From assembly GCF_009193135.1 (NCBI RefSeq), contig NZ_VUKC01000001.1, positions 310,001 through 374,000 of the forward strand: a stretch of DNA of 64,000 bases. Direction: 5' to 3'. The stretch is from Georgenia satyanarayanai. Lineage in GTDB: Bacteria; Actinomycetota; Actinomycetes; Actinomycetales; Actinomycetaceae. The translations under genes and the position numbers were made by a program. Below the pieces are notes generated by a model. That model made no database searches. It saw only the letters and a list, made by a program, of their open reading frames with translations, and was not told the origin of the DNA. The first letter of the stretch is position 1, and every line of letters begins with the position of its first letter. This document shows, one piece after another, positions 57,234 through 64,000 of the stretch.

Positions 57234-58126
57234 GCGGCAGGAGCCGCTCGCGGGTGGAGTGTCGCCGCCGCTGAGCGGACCGCCGCAGTGACCCGGTCGA
57301 TCCGCTCCGAACGCAGGCGCCAGCGTTGCCAGTAGAGCGGGACGTCGATCCGGTCGCGCCCGGGGAGGCGGACGAGGCGTCCGCGCCCGACGTCGTCCCC
57401 CAGCTGCTCCTCCGGCACGGCACCCCAGCCGAGACCGGCACGGACGGCCGCGAGAAAGCCCTCGGAGGACGGGACCACGTGCGTCGGTGGTGATGTCGTG
57501 ACGCCGCGGGCGGCGAGCACCCGCTGCTGGAGGTCGTCCTTGGCGTTGAACCGTACGACGGGCATGCCCGCCCAGTCGACGGTGCGTCCGCGCGTCCACC
57601 GCTCGACCAGCCCGGGTGCGGCCACGGGGACGTAGCGCATCGTGCCGAGAGGCTCGACCGAGCACCCCTGCACCGCGACGGGCTCCGAGGTGACCGCTCC
57701 GAGCACGGCCCCGGTGCGCAGGAGCGTGGCGGAGTGGCCCTGGTCCTCGACGTGGAGCCGCAGGCTGACGTCCGGCCACGAGGCGCACTCGGTGAGCACC
57801 CGCACGAACCAGGTGGCGAGGGAGTCGGCGTTGACCGCCACGGGCAGGGGTGACGTCCCCCCGCCGCCGGGGGCGGACAGCTCGGCGTGCAGCTCACGTT
57901 CCAGGAGCTGCTGCTGGCGCGCCGTGCGGAGGACCGCGGCGCCGGCCTCCGTGACACGGCTCGGGATCGTGCGCAGGAGGAGGACCTGCCCGACCTGGCT
58001 CTCAAGCGCGCGGATGCGCTGGCTGACCGCGGACGGCGTGACGGACAGGTGGTGGGCGGCGGCCTCGAAGCTGCCCTCGTCGACGATCGCGACGAGCGCC
58101 GCCAGCTGCTCCGGACGCAGGGTCAT
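57221..58126 (-). CDS. lysG: LysR-type regulator LysG/ArgP
   Basis: The 301-residue activator has the N-terminal helix-turn-helix SFEAAAHHLSVTPSAVSQRIRALE and a LysR effector domain (LPVAVNADSLATWFV, GLGWGAVPEEQL). The match and the divergent lysE gene fit LysG, which turns on lysine/arginine export when these accumulate. TAGCGT (58133-58138, minus strand) lies six bases before the ATG. Its 3' end overlaps the small membrane protein gene by 13 bases. Confidence 0.92.
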   Translation of the reverse strand: MTLRPEQLAALVAIVDEGSFEAAAHHLSVTPSAVSQRIRALESQVGQVLLLRTIPSRVTEAGAAVLRTARQQQLLERELHAELSAPGGGGTSPLPVAVNADSLATWFVRVLTECASWPDVSLRLHVEDQGHSATLLRTGAVLGAVTSEPVAVQGCSVEPLGTMRYVPVAAPGLVERWTRGRTVDWAGMPVVRFNAKDDLQQRVLAARGVTTSPPTHVVPSSEGFLAAVRAGLGWGAVPEEQLGDDVGRGRLVRLPGRDRIDVPLYWQRWRLRSERIDRVTAAVRSAAATLHPRAAPAAQKV

Positions 58127-58196
58127 AAAGCAACGCTAATGCCGCTGCACAAACTTTCGCTTGGCTTCAGCAGCCCGCGATCCTAGCCTCGTCGGC
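58127..58196. promoter_or_regulatory. Divergent lysG / lysE control region
   Basis: The 70-base gap holds TAGCGT (minus strand) for lysG and TAGCCT (58184-58189) for lysE. The AT-rich centre (58125-58165) is a likely LysG binding site, though I could not define a clear T-N11-A dyad. Confidence 0.5.
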
Positions 58197-58793
58197 GTGG
58201 CACCCCTCCTCGCCGGCCTGCTCACGGGCCTGTCCCTCATCGTCGCGATCGGCGCGCAGAACGCCTTCGTCCTCCGGCAGGGCCTGACCCGCCACCACGT
58301 CGGCGTCGTCGTGGCGATCTGCGCGCTGTCCGACGCCCTGCTCATCGTCGTCGGCGTCAGCGGGGTGGGCATCCTCGTCCAGGAGCACCCCGTCGTGCTC
58401 ACGGTGGCGCGGTGGGCCGGTGCGGCGTACCTCGCCGCCTACGGGCTGCGCTCCCTGTGGAGCGCCCGACGGGCGCAGGTCCTGGACCCGCTCGAAGGCC
58501 GGGGGAGGGGACGGGGCCGCGTCGTCACCACGACGCTCGCCCTGACCTTTCTCAACCCGCACGTCTACCTCGACACGGTGCTCATGCTCGGCTCGATCGC
58601 CAACCAGTACGCGGACGGGCGCTGGTGGTTCGCCACCGGCGCCGTCGTCGGCAGCGTCGCGTGGTTCTCCGCCCTGGGGCTGGGCGCGCGGGCGGCCGCC
58701 CCCCTGCTCGGCCGGCCCGGCACCTGGCGGGTGCTGGACGTCGTCATCGGCGTGGTCATGCTCCTGCTCGCCGTCCGCCTGGTGCTCGGCTGA
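58197..58793 (+). CDS. lysE: Basic amino-acid exporter LysE
   Basis: The 198-residue membrane protein has five to six helices and the LysE motif [37 protein letters not shown] holds the conserved NPxxYxDT stretch. It exports lysine and arginine by proton antiport. The GTG start at 58197 follows TAGCCT (58184-58189) by seven bases, indicating a leaderless message. Its control gene lysG is divergent. Confidence 0.93.
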   Translation: MAPLLAGLLTGLSLIVAIGAQNAFVLRQGLTRHHVGVVVAICALSDALLIVVGVSGVGILVQEHPVVLTVARWAGAAYLAAYGLRSLWSARRAQVLDPLEGRGRGRGRVVTTTLALTFLNPHVYLDTVLMLGSIANQYADGRWWFATGAVVGSVAWFSALGLGARAAAPLLGRPGTWRVLDVVIGVVMLLLAVRLVLG

Positions 58794-58842
58794 GGCGGCG
58801 CGCGGACTCGTCGCCGGCCGTCATCGCGTAGCCTGGGTGATC

Positions 58843-59964
58843 GTGGCCATCGACTTCCCGACCGAGATCCAGCACCTGCGCTCCACCTACCGCGCCATCA
58901 GCGCGGTGACGGACCCGGACGCCCTGCGCGCGCAGATCGCCGAGCTCTCCGAGAAGGCCGGCGCCCCCGACCTGTGGGACGACCAGGACGCCGCGCAGGC
59001 GGTGACCAGCCAGCTCTCCCACGCCCAGGCCGAGCTCAACCGGGTCGAGCGGATGGGCCAGCGGATCGAGGACCTCGAGGCCCTCGTCGAGCTCGGGCAG
59101 GAGGAGGACGGCGCGGACGCCGACGCCTTCCTCCAGGACGCCGAGGCCGAGCTCGCCGCCGTCCGCAGGGACCTCGAGGACCTCGAGGTCCGCACGCTGC
59201 TGTCCGGGGAGTACGACCAGCGCGAGGCCGTCGTGACGATCCGCGCGGGTGCCGGTGGCGTGGACGCCGCCGACTTCGCCGAGATGCTCATGCGCATGTA
59301 CCTGCGCTGGGCCGAGCGGCACGGCTACCCGACCAAGGTGCTCGACACGTCCTACGCCGAGGAGGCCGGGCTCAAGAGCGTGACGTTCGAGGTGAAGGCG
59401 CCCTACGCCTTCGGCAACCTCTCCGTCGAGGCCGGCACCCACCGCCTCGTGCGGATCTCCCCCTTCGACAACCAGGGCCGGCGCCAGACGTCCTTTGCCG
59501 CCGTCGAGGTCATCCCGCTCATCGAGCAGACCGACCACGTGGAGATCCCCGAGTCGGAGATCAAGGTCGACGTCTTCCGTTCCTCCGGTCCCGGTGGCCA
59601 GTCCGTCAACACGACCGACTCCGCGGTGCGCATGACCCACATCCCCACGGGGATCGTCGTCTCGATGCAGAACGAGAAGTCCCAGATCCAGAACCGCGCC
59701 GCCGCGCTGCGCGTCCTGCAGTCCCGCCTGCTCCTCGTGCGTCAGCAGGAGGAGAACGCCGCGAAGAAGGCGCTCGCCGGCGACGTCAAGGCGAGCTGGG
59801 GTGACCAGATGCGCTCCTACGTCCTGCAGCCCTACCAGATGGTCAAGGACCTGCGCACCGAGCACGAGCAGGGCAACCCCTCGGCCGTGTTCGACGGCGA
59901 GATCGACGACTTCATCGAGGCCGGCATCCGCTGGCGCAAGCAGCACGAGGGCGACGACGCCTGA
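58843..59964 (+). CDS. prfB: Peptide chain release factor 2
   Basis: The 373-residue factor ends translation at UGA and UAA. SPF ([11 protein letters not shown]) is the codon-reading tripeptide and GGQ ([10 protein letters not shown]) the peptidyl-hydrolysis motif. The frame is continuous; there is no in-frame UGA or frameshift site near codon 25, unlike E. coli prfB. TAGCCT (58829-58834) lies eight bases before the GTG. In many actinobacteria prfB is followed by ftsE-ftsX; here four genes are inserted first. Confidence 0.96.
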   Translation: MAIDFPTEIQHLRSTYRAISAVTDPDALRAQIAELSEKAGAPDLWDDQDAAQAVTSQLSHAQAELNRVERMGQRIEDLEALVELGQEEDGADADAFLQDAEAELAAVRRDLEDLEVRTLLSGEYDQREAVVTIRAGAGGVDAADFAEMLMRMYLRWAERHGYPTKVLDTSYAEEAGLKSVTFEVKAPYAFGNLSVEAGTHRLVRISPFDNQGRRQTSFAAVEVIPLIEQTDHVEIPESEIKVDVFRSSGPGGQSVNTTDSAVRMTHIPTGIVVSMQNEKSQIQNRAAALRVLQSRLLLVRQQEENAAKKALAGDVKASWGDQMRSYVLQPYQMVKDLRTEHEQGNPSAVFDGEIDDFIEAGIRWRKQHEGDDA

Positions 59965-59969
59965 CGGGC

Positions 59970-60665
59970 TCAGCCGCCGGCGGTGGCCGGCTCGCTGCGG
60001 GCGACGACCGCGCCGTCGTGGATCTCCACGACGGCGTCCACGCCGCCCAGCTGTGACCGGTCGTGCGTGACGAGCACCGTCGCGGTCCGCCGCTCGCGCG
60101 TGAGCGCGGTGAGCAGGCCGAGCACGGCCGAGCCGCGCTCGTGGTCCAGGGCGCTCGTCGGCTCGTCGACGAGCAGCACCGCGGGCTCGTTCATCAGCGC
60201 CCGAGCGATGTTCACCCGTTGCCGCTGACCGCCGGACAGCTGGTGGGGTCGGTGGTCGGCGCGGTCGGCCAGTCCGACGGCGTCGAGCAGCTGCAGCCCG
60301 CGGGCACGCGCCGCCGACGCGGACGTCCCGGCGAGGTGGGCGACCACCTGCAGCTGCTCGAGCGCCGTCAGGGAGGGCAGCAGGTTGGGCTGCTGGAAGA
60401 TCGTGCCGATGCTCGCCCGGCGCAGACCGGTCAGCTCCCCGCGGCTCAGCCCCGCGGTGTCGGTGCCGGCGACGACGACGCGCCCGGAGTCGGGTGCGAC
60501 GAGCGTGGCGGCGACCGCCAGCAGGCTGGACTTGCCCGAGCCCGAGGGGCCGACGAGGGCGGTGACGGTGCCGGCCGGGACGGTCACGGTGACGTCGTCG
60601 AGGGCGGTCAACCGCGACGGGCCGTCGGGGTAGGTGAGGGTGATGTGGGACAGGTCGAGGGTCAT
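59970..60665 (-). CDS. ABC transporter ATP-binding protein (MacB/LolD type)
   Basis: The 231-residue ATPase has Walker A GPSGSGKSS, signature LSGGQRQRVNIARAL, Walker B VLLVDEPTSALD and the switch His in VLVTHDRSQ. The ATG overlaps the permease stop (ATGA), so the two form one transporter. The family expels lipids, peptides or antibiotics, or controls cell-wall enzymes. It converges on prfB five bases apart. Confidence 0.92.
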   Translation of the reverse strand: MTLDLSHITLTYPDGPSRLTALDDVTVTVPAGTVTALVGPSGSGKSSLLAVAATLVAPDSGRVVVAGTDTAGLSRGELTGLRRASIGTIFQQPNLLPSLTALEQLQVVAHLAGTSASAARARGLQLLDAVGLADRADHRPHQLSGGQRQRVNIARALMNEPAVLLVDEPTSALDHERGSAVLGLLTALTRERRTATVLVTHDRSQLGGVDAVVEIHDGAVVARSEPATAGG

Positions 60666-61729
60666 CGGGTGCTCCCAAGTGCGGTCAGGGGGTCGACGGC
60701 GGTGATCCGACGGACGGCGAGGCCGGCGCCGAGGACGCCGAGGACGACGAGGACGAGGGCGGGCAGCAGCGTCGTCGACACGCTGAGGACGAAGGGCACG
60801 GCGCCGCCGATCGCCAGGCCGAGCCCGGCGACGATCGCCATCCCCAGGCCGGTGCCCAGCGCGAGCAGGACGGCGGCCTGCCCGAGGGCGTCGCGCAGCA
60901 GGTAGCGCGTCGAGGCGCCGAGAGCCTTGAGCACCGCGACGTCCCCGGAGCGCTGGACGGTCCACACCGTGAAGAAGGCACCGATGACCAGCGCGGAGAT
61001 CGCGAAGAGGAAGCCGCGCATGAGCTGCAGCGAGCCGTTCTCGGAGGTGTAGGAGCCGATCGCGCGGAGCGCGTCGGCGCGGCTGACCGTGACGGTGCCG
61101 AGCTCGGCGTCGGCGGCGGCGAGACCGGCGGTGCCGGTGGTGCTCAGCGCGACCACGGTGGCCACCGGTGCGCCGTCCCGGCCCGCCTGCTGGACGTCGT
61201 CGAGGTCGGCCCACACGACGGGGGTGTGGTTGAAGGAGTGGTCCCCGGCCACGGCGGTGACCGTGAGACGGGCGCCGGCGAGCGTGACCGTGTCCCCCTC
61301 GCCGGCGTCGAGGTCCTCGGCGGCGGTGGCGGACAGGACGACGGAGCCCGGCGTGACCTCGGCGGGGGCCAGGCCGGAGCCCGACCGCACCCCGAAGCTC
61401 GACACGCCCGCGGTGGTGGCCCCGGCCTGCGCCCGGGTGGTCGCGACGGCGAGCGGCTCGGCACGGGTGACGCCCGGCTGCGCGGCCCAGGCCTGCCAGG
61501 TGGGCTCCTCGAGGGTGGAGGTGGTGAAGGCGACCCCCTCACCGTCGGCCGGGGCTGCGAAGGCCAGGTGGTCGGCGGGCAGGTCGGTGATCGCCGAGGT
61601 GCTCTGCCGGGCCAGCCCGGCGGTCAGTCCCGAGACCAGCCCGACGAGCACGGTGATGAGCACGACGACGGCCCCCATGAGCACGAACCGCCCCTTGGCG
61701 AATCGCAGGTCTCTCCAGGCCAGGAACAC
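60662..61729 (-). CDS. ABC transporter permease (FtsX/MacB type)
   Basis: The 355-residue protein has one N-terminal membrane helix (VLMGAVVVLITVLVGLVSGL), a 210-residue outside domain, and three C-terminal helices (FAISALVIGAFFTVW, ALGTGLGMAIVAGLGLAIG, ALVLVVLGVLGAGLAV). This is the FtsX/MacB layout with Arg at the cytoplasmic end. It pairs with the ATPase downstream. A two-component system starts divergently 181 bases away, which commonly controls such transporters. Confidence 0.9.
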   Translation of the reverse strand: MFLAWRDLRFAKGRFVLMGAVVVLITVLVGLVSGLTAGLARQSTSAITDLPADHLAFAAPADGEGVAFTTSTLEEPTWQAWAAQPGVTRAEPLAVATTRAQAGATTAGVSSFGVRSGSGLAPAEVTPGSVVLSATAAEDLDAGEGDTVTLAGARLTVTAVAGDHSFNHTPVVWADLDDVQQAGRDGAPVATVVALSTTGTAGLAAADAELGTVTVSRADALRAIGSYTSENGSLQLMRGFLFAISALVIGAFFTVWTVQRSGDVAVLKALGASTRYLLRDALGQAAVLLALGTGLGMAIVAGLGLAIGGAVPFVLSVSTTLLPALVLVVLGVLGAGLAVRRITAVDPLTALGSTR

Positions 61730-61910
61730 GGTCGGGGCCTCCTCGGTGTCGGTGCCGGAGCGGTTCTCCGGCGCTGGTCCCAGCCTCCGCGCGTCGTGCC
61801 CCGCCGGGCATCGGGCGCTCGGCCGTGTCCTGGTGGCCTGGGCGGCCGACGTGCCCTTACACCTTTCGGCCGATGCCGCCGTGCGGCGGCGTGCCTACGC
61901 TGGACGTCCT
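61730..61910. promoter_or_regulatory. Divergent control region of ABC transporter and two-component system
   Basis: The 181-base gap contains GCCGCC-GTGC-GGCGGC (61876-61891), a perfect six-base stem. A TACGCT (61896-61901) could be the -10 box for the kinase. Any response-regulator site shared by both directions would lie here. Confidence 0.4.
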
Positions 61911-63101
61911 GTGAACCCCGACGCGCTGACCCCCGTGCTGCGGGTGCTGCGCCTGTGCCTGCACCTGCTGGTGCTCGCCATGCTCGGGCTCGTGGTGCTG
62001 CGCGCCGGGCAGTCGGAGGTGCCCAGCGTGGGCGCGGTCGTCACGTCGGCGAGCGTCATGGCTGCCGGCTACGCGGCCGGTTCGCTGGTGCCCCAGGTGC
62101 GTCGCTCGTCGCGAGCAGCCGCGCTGTGGCTCGCCGCCGTCGCGGTGTGCTGGCTGGTGCTGCTGGCGTTCTCCGCCGACGCCGTGTGGCTAGCCTTCCC
62201 GCTCTTCTTCCTCCACCTGCACCTCCTGCCACTGCGGCCCGGGCTGCTGGCCGTCGGGGCGACGACCGTCGCCGCCGTCGCCGGGTTCGGCTGGCACCAG
62301 CACGCGCTCACCGCCCCGATGGTCGTCGGCCCGGCCCTCGGGGCGGCCGTGGCCGTGGCGACCGTGCTCGGCTACCAGGCGCTGTACCGGGAGAGTGACG
62401 CGCGCCGCCGGCTCATCGTCGAGCTCACCGAGACCCGCGCCGAGCTGGCCGCGGCCGAGCGCGCCACCGGGATGTCCACCGAGCGCGAGCGCCTCGCCCG
62501 GGAGATCCACGACACGCTCGCCCAGGGACTCTCGAGCATCCAGCTGCTGCTGCGCGCCGCGGAACGAGCGCTGCCGGACCGGCCGGACGTCGCGGCCGGC
62601 CACGTCGTCCGGGCGCGGGAGGCGGCCGTGGACAACCTCGCCGAGGCACGCCGCTTCGTGCGCGACGAGACACCGCCGGGGCTCGACGCCGGCGCGCTCC
62701 CAGCGGCGCTGGAGCGGCTGGCCGCCGCCACCACCGACGCCGGTGTGCCCACCGCCGTGATCGCCTCGGCGGCACCGGACGAGCTGCCGACGAGCCACGA
62801 GGTCGCCCTGCTGCGGGTGGCGCAGTCGGCACTGGCGAACGTCGTCCAGCACGCCGCCGCGACCCGCGTGCGTGTCACGCTCGACGTCGTCGGCCACGAG
62901 GTCCGCCTGGCGGTCGCCGACGACGGCGTGGGCCTCGGCGCGCAGCACGTCCGCCCCGGCGCGGACGGCGGCTTCGGCCTGACCACGATGCGCGCCCGGG
63001 CGGAGGCGCTCCACGGCACGCTGACGGTCGAGTCGGCGCCCGGGCGGGGAACCGTGGTCACCGTCCGGCTGCCGCTGGCCGGCGAGGGGGTGGCGCCGTG
63101 A
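61911..63101 (+). CDS. Sensor histidine kinase (HisKA_3)
   Basis: The 396-residue kinase has five to six membrane helices in the first 155 residues with only short outside loops, so it probably senses within the membrane. The phosphorylated His200 lies in ERLAREIHDTLAQG. The HATPase domain ends with VADDGVGLG and GGFGLTTMRARAEAL. The order is that of NarL/LiaS-type kinases. Its stop overlaps the response regulator start (GTGA). Confidence 0.93.
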   Translation: MNPDALTPVLRVLRLCLHLLVLAMLGLVVLRAGQSEVPSVGAVVTSASVMAAGYAAGSLVPQVRRSSRAAALWLAAVAVCWLVLLAFSADAVWLAFPLFFLHLHLLPLRPGLLAVGATTVAAVAGFGWHQHALTAPMVVGPALGAAVAVATVLGYQALYRESDARRRLIVELTETRAELAAAERATGMSTERERLAREIHDTLAQGLSSIQLLLRAAERALPDRPDVAAGHVVRAREAAVDNLAEARRFVRDETPPGLDAGALPAALERLAAATTDAGVPTAVIASAAPDELPTSHEVALLRVAQSALANVVQHAAATRVRVTLDVVGHEVRLAVADDGVGLGAQHVRPGADGGFGLTTMRARAEALHGTLTVESAPGRGTVVTVRLPLAGEGVAP

Positions 63102-63733
63102 GCGCGCCGCGCATCCGACTGCTGCTCGCCGACGACCACCCGGTGGTCCGCGCGGGGCTGCGGGCCGTCCTCGAGACCGAGCCGGACCTCGTCGTCGTCG
63201 CGGAGGCCGCCACCGCGGAGGAGGCCGTCGAGCTGAGCGCGACGACCGCCGTCGACGTCGTCCTCATGGACCTCCAGTTCGGCAGCGGCATGGACGGCTC
63301 GGAGGCGACCGCCGCCGTCACCGCGCGCGCCGGGGGTCCGCGCGTGCTCGTCCTCACCACCTATGAGACGGACGTCGACATCCTTGCCGCGGTGGAGGCG
63401 GGCGCGACCGGCTACCTGCTCAAGGACGCCCCGCCGGAGGCGCTGACCGCCGCGGTGCGGGCCGCTGCCGGAGGCAGGTCCGCCCTGGCTCCGGCCATCG
63501 CCGCCCGCCTGATGGACCGGGTGCGCAGCCGGGGCGAGGCGCTCAGTCCGCGGGAGGTCGAGATCCTCCGGCTCGTCGCACGCGGCCTGAGCAACCAGCA
63601 GATCGGGTCCGAGCTCTACCTCAGCCCGGCGACCGTGAAGTCGCACCTGGCACACGTCTACGCCAAGCTCGGGGTCGGGTCCCGGACCGCCGCCGTCGCG
63701 GCCGCCACCGAGCAGGGGTACATCCGCCGGTAG
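63098..63733 (+). CDS. NarL/LuxR-type response regulator
   Basis: The 211-residue regulator has a receiver domain with phosphorylated Asp58 (VVLMDLQFG), acidic Asp12/Asp13 and Lys in GYLLKDAPPE. The C-terminal LuxR helix-turn-helix is LSPREVEILRLVARGLSNQQ to LSPATVKSHLAHVYAKLGV. It is the partner of the upstream kinase, with which it overlaps. The divergent ABC transporter is the likely target. Confidence 0.94.
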   Translation: MSAPRIRLLLADDHPVVRAGLRAVLETEPDLVVVAEAATAEEAVELSATTAVDVVLMDLQFGSGMDGSEATAAVTARAGGPRVLVLTTYETDVDILAAVEAGATGYLLKDAPPEALTAAVRAAAGGRSALAPAIAARLMDRVRSRGEALSPREVEILRLVARGLSNQQIGSELYLSPATVKSHLAHVYAKLGVGSRTAAVAAATEQGYIRR

Positions 63734-63734
63734 C

Positions 63735-63760
63735 GCGTGCTGCCGGGCCCGGACGCACGC
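63735..63760 (+). terminator. Hairpin after the response regulator
   Basis: GCGTGC (63735-63740) pairs with GCACGC (63755-63760), with CCGGGCCCGG as an inner self-pairing stretch. It starts two bases past the stop codon. Confidence 0.6.
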
Positions 63761-63874
63761 CGCGGGCCCGCCCCACCGCCGTCGGCGTGTCGGCGGGGGA
63801 GCGGGGGAGAGGCGTGCCTACTCTCGAGACGGCCAGAGTTCCGCCTTCCCCACTTCCGAGACTGGCTCCAGAGC

Positions 63875-64000
63875 ATGATTCGATTCGAGAACGTCTCCAA
63901 GGTGTACGCCAGGGGCGCGCGACCCGCGCTGGACCAGGTGACCCTGGAGGTCGAGCGCGGCGAGTTCGTCTTCCTCGTCGGCCAGTCCGGCTCCGGGAAG
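63875..64000 (+). CDS. ftsE: Cell division ATP-binding protein FtsE, N-terminal part
   Basis: Only the first 42 residues are in the window (MIRFENVSKVYARG at the start), and the frame runs off the edge in the Walker A motif (GQSGSGK). The sequence and the position downstream of prfB identify FtsE, the ATPase of the FtsEX complex that controls cell-wall hydrolases at division. TACTCT (63819-63824) is a possible -10 box upstream. Confidence 0.9.
   Translation, partial: MIRFENVSKVYARGARPALDQVTLEVERGEFVFLVGQSGSGK

Noticed and set aside
58843-59964. Programmed frameshift in prfB
   Set aside because: The frame is continuous through the usual E. coli site, with no in-frame UGA.

Overview
The window is chromosomal DNA of a high-GC Gram-positive bacterium (Actinomycetota, probably Micrococcales). 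The evidence is the strong G/C preference at third codon positions, the many GTG starts, the gene families present, and two gene orders that I recall from mycobacteria: O-methyltransferase/sigE/rseA/htrA/tatB/mrp (15.5-20.8 kb), and rhlE/ferritin-like/DUF3107/adnA/adnB (38.8-55.8 kb). No rRNA, tRNA, phage, insertion sequence or CRISPR array was seen. Coding density is high; the only gene-free stretch above 300 bases is 27754-28137.

Layout. 0-6.3 kb: the tail of a small charged protein, a palindromic repeat, the succinate dehydrogenase operon sdhCAB (minus strand), and divergently manC and an M20 amidohydrolase. 6.5-15.5 kb: a nucleoside uptake and salvage region, with a BMP-type lipoprotein, its double ATPase and two permeases, then cytidine deaminase, thymidine phosphorylase, a C39-like putative cysteine peptidase, a small acidic protein and deoC. 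15.5-20.8 kb: the envelope-stress block, with an O-methyltransferase that appears to start at ATC, sigE, its zinc anti-sigma factor, an HtrA protease, TatB and the Mrp Fe-S carrier. 20.9-29.5 kb: a large secreted alpha/beta-hydrolase with DGDG repeats, DUF1003 and MgtE-N/CBS proteins, a stress-type membrane protein, a sugar isomerase, a pair of opposed 18-bp repeat arrays, and an amino-acid permease. 29.5-40.4 kb: alcohol dehydrogenase, an epimerase fusion, aminopeptidase P, a PHP phosphoesterase, MarC, a copper cluster (His-rich membrane protein, YcnI, CopC-CopD) and an RhlE-type helicase. 40.6-48.1 kb: a LacI-controlled amino-sugar operon. 48.2-55.8 kb: ferritin-like protein, DUF3107 and the AdnAB helicase-nuclease. 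55.9-64 kb: MFS exporter, lysG/lysE, prfB, an ABC transporter next to a two-component system, and the start of ftsE.

How the genes work together. The transporter and deo/cdd genes take up nucleosides and break them down to bases and pentose phosphates. SigE, RseA, HtrA and TatB form an envelope-stress and export module. The amino-sugar operon imports a sugar by a sodium symporter and processes it with epimerase, deaminase and deacetylase. AdnA and AdnB form a DNA-end-processing machine. LysG and LysE form a basic amino-acid export switch.

About twenty gene starts are preceded, 6-8 bases upstream, by a TANNNT-like -10 hexamer. This fits leaderless transcription, common in actinobacteria, and was used to choose several starts. 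The most unusual observations are the ATC start, the two related palindromic elements, the opposed 18-bp arrays, the C39-like protein in the nucleoside region, and the amino-sugar operon that carries a ceramidase-like hydrolase but no kinase. I did not find one clearly new multi-gene system that the sequence alone can establish.
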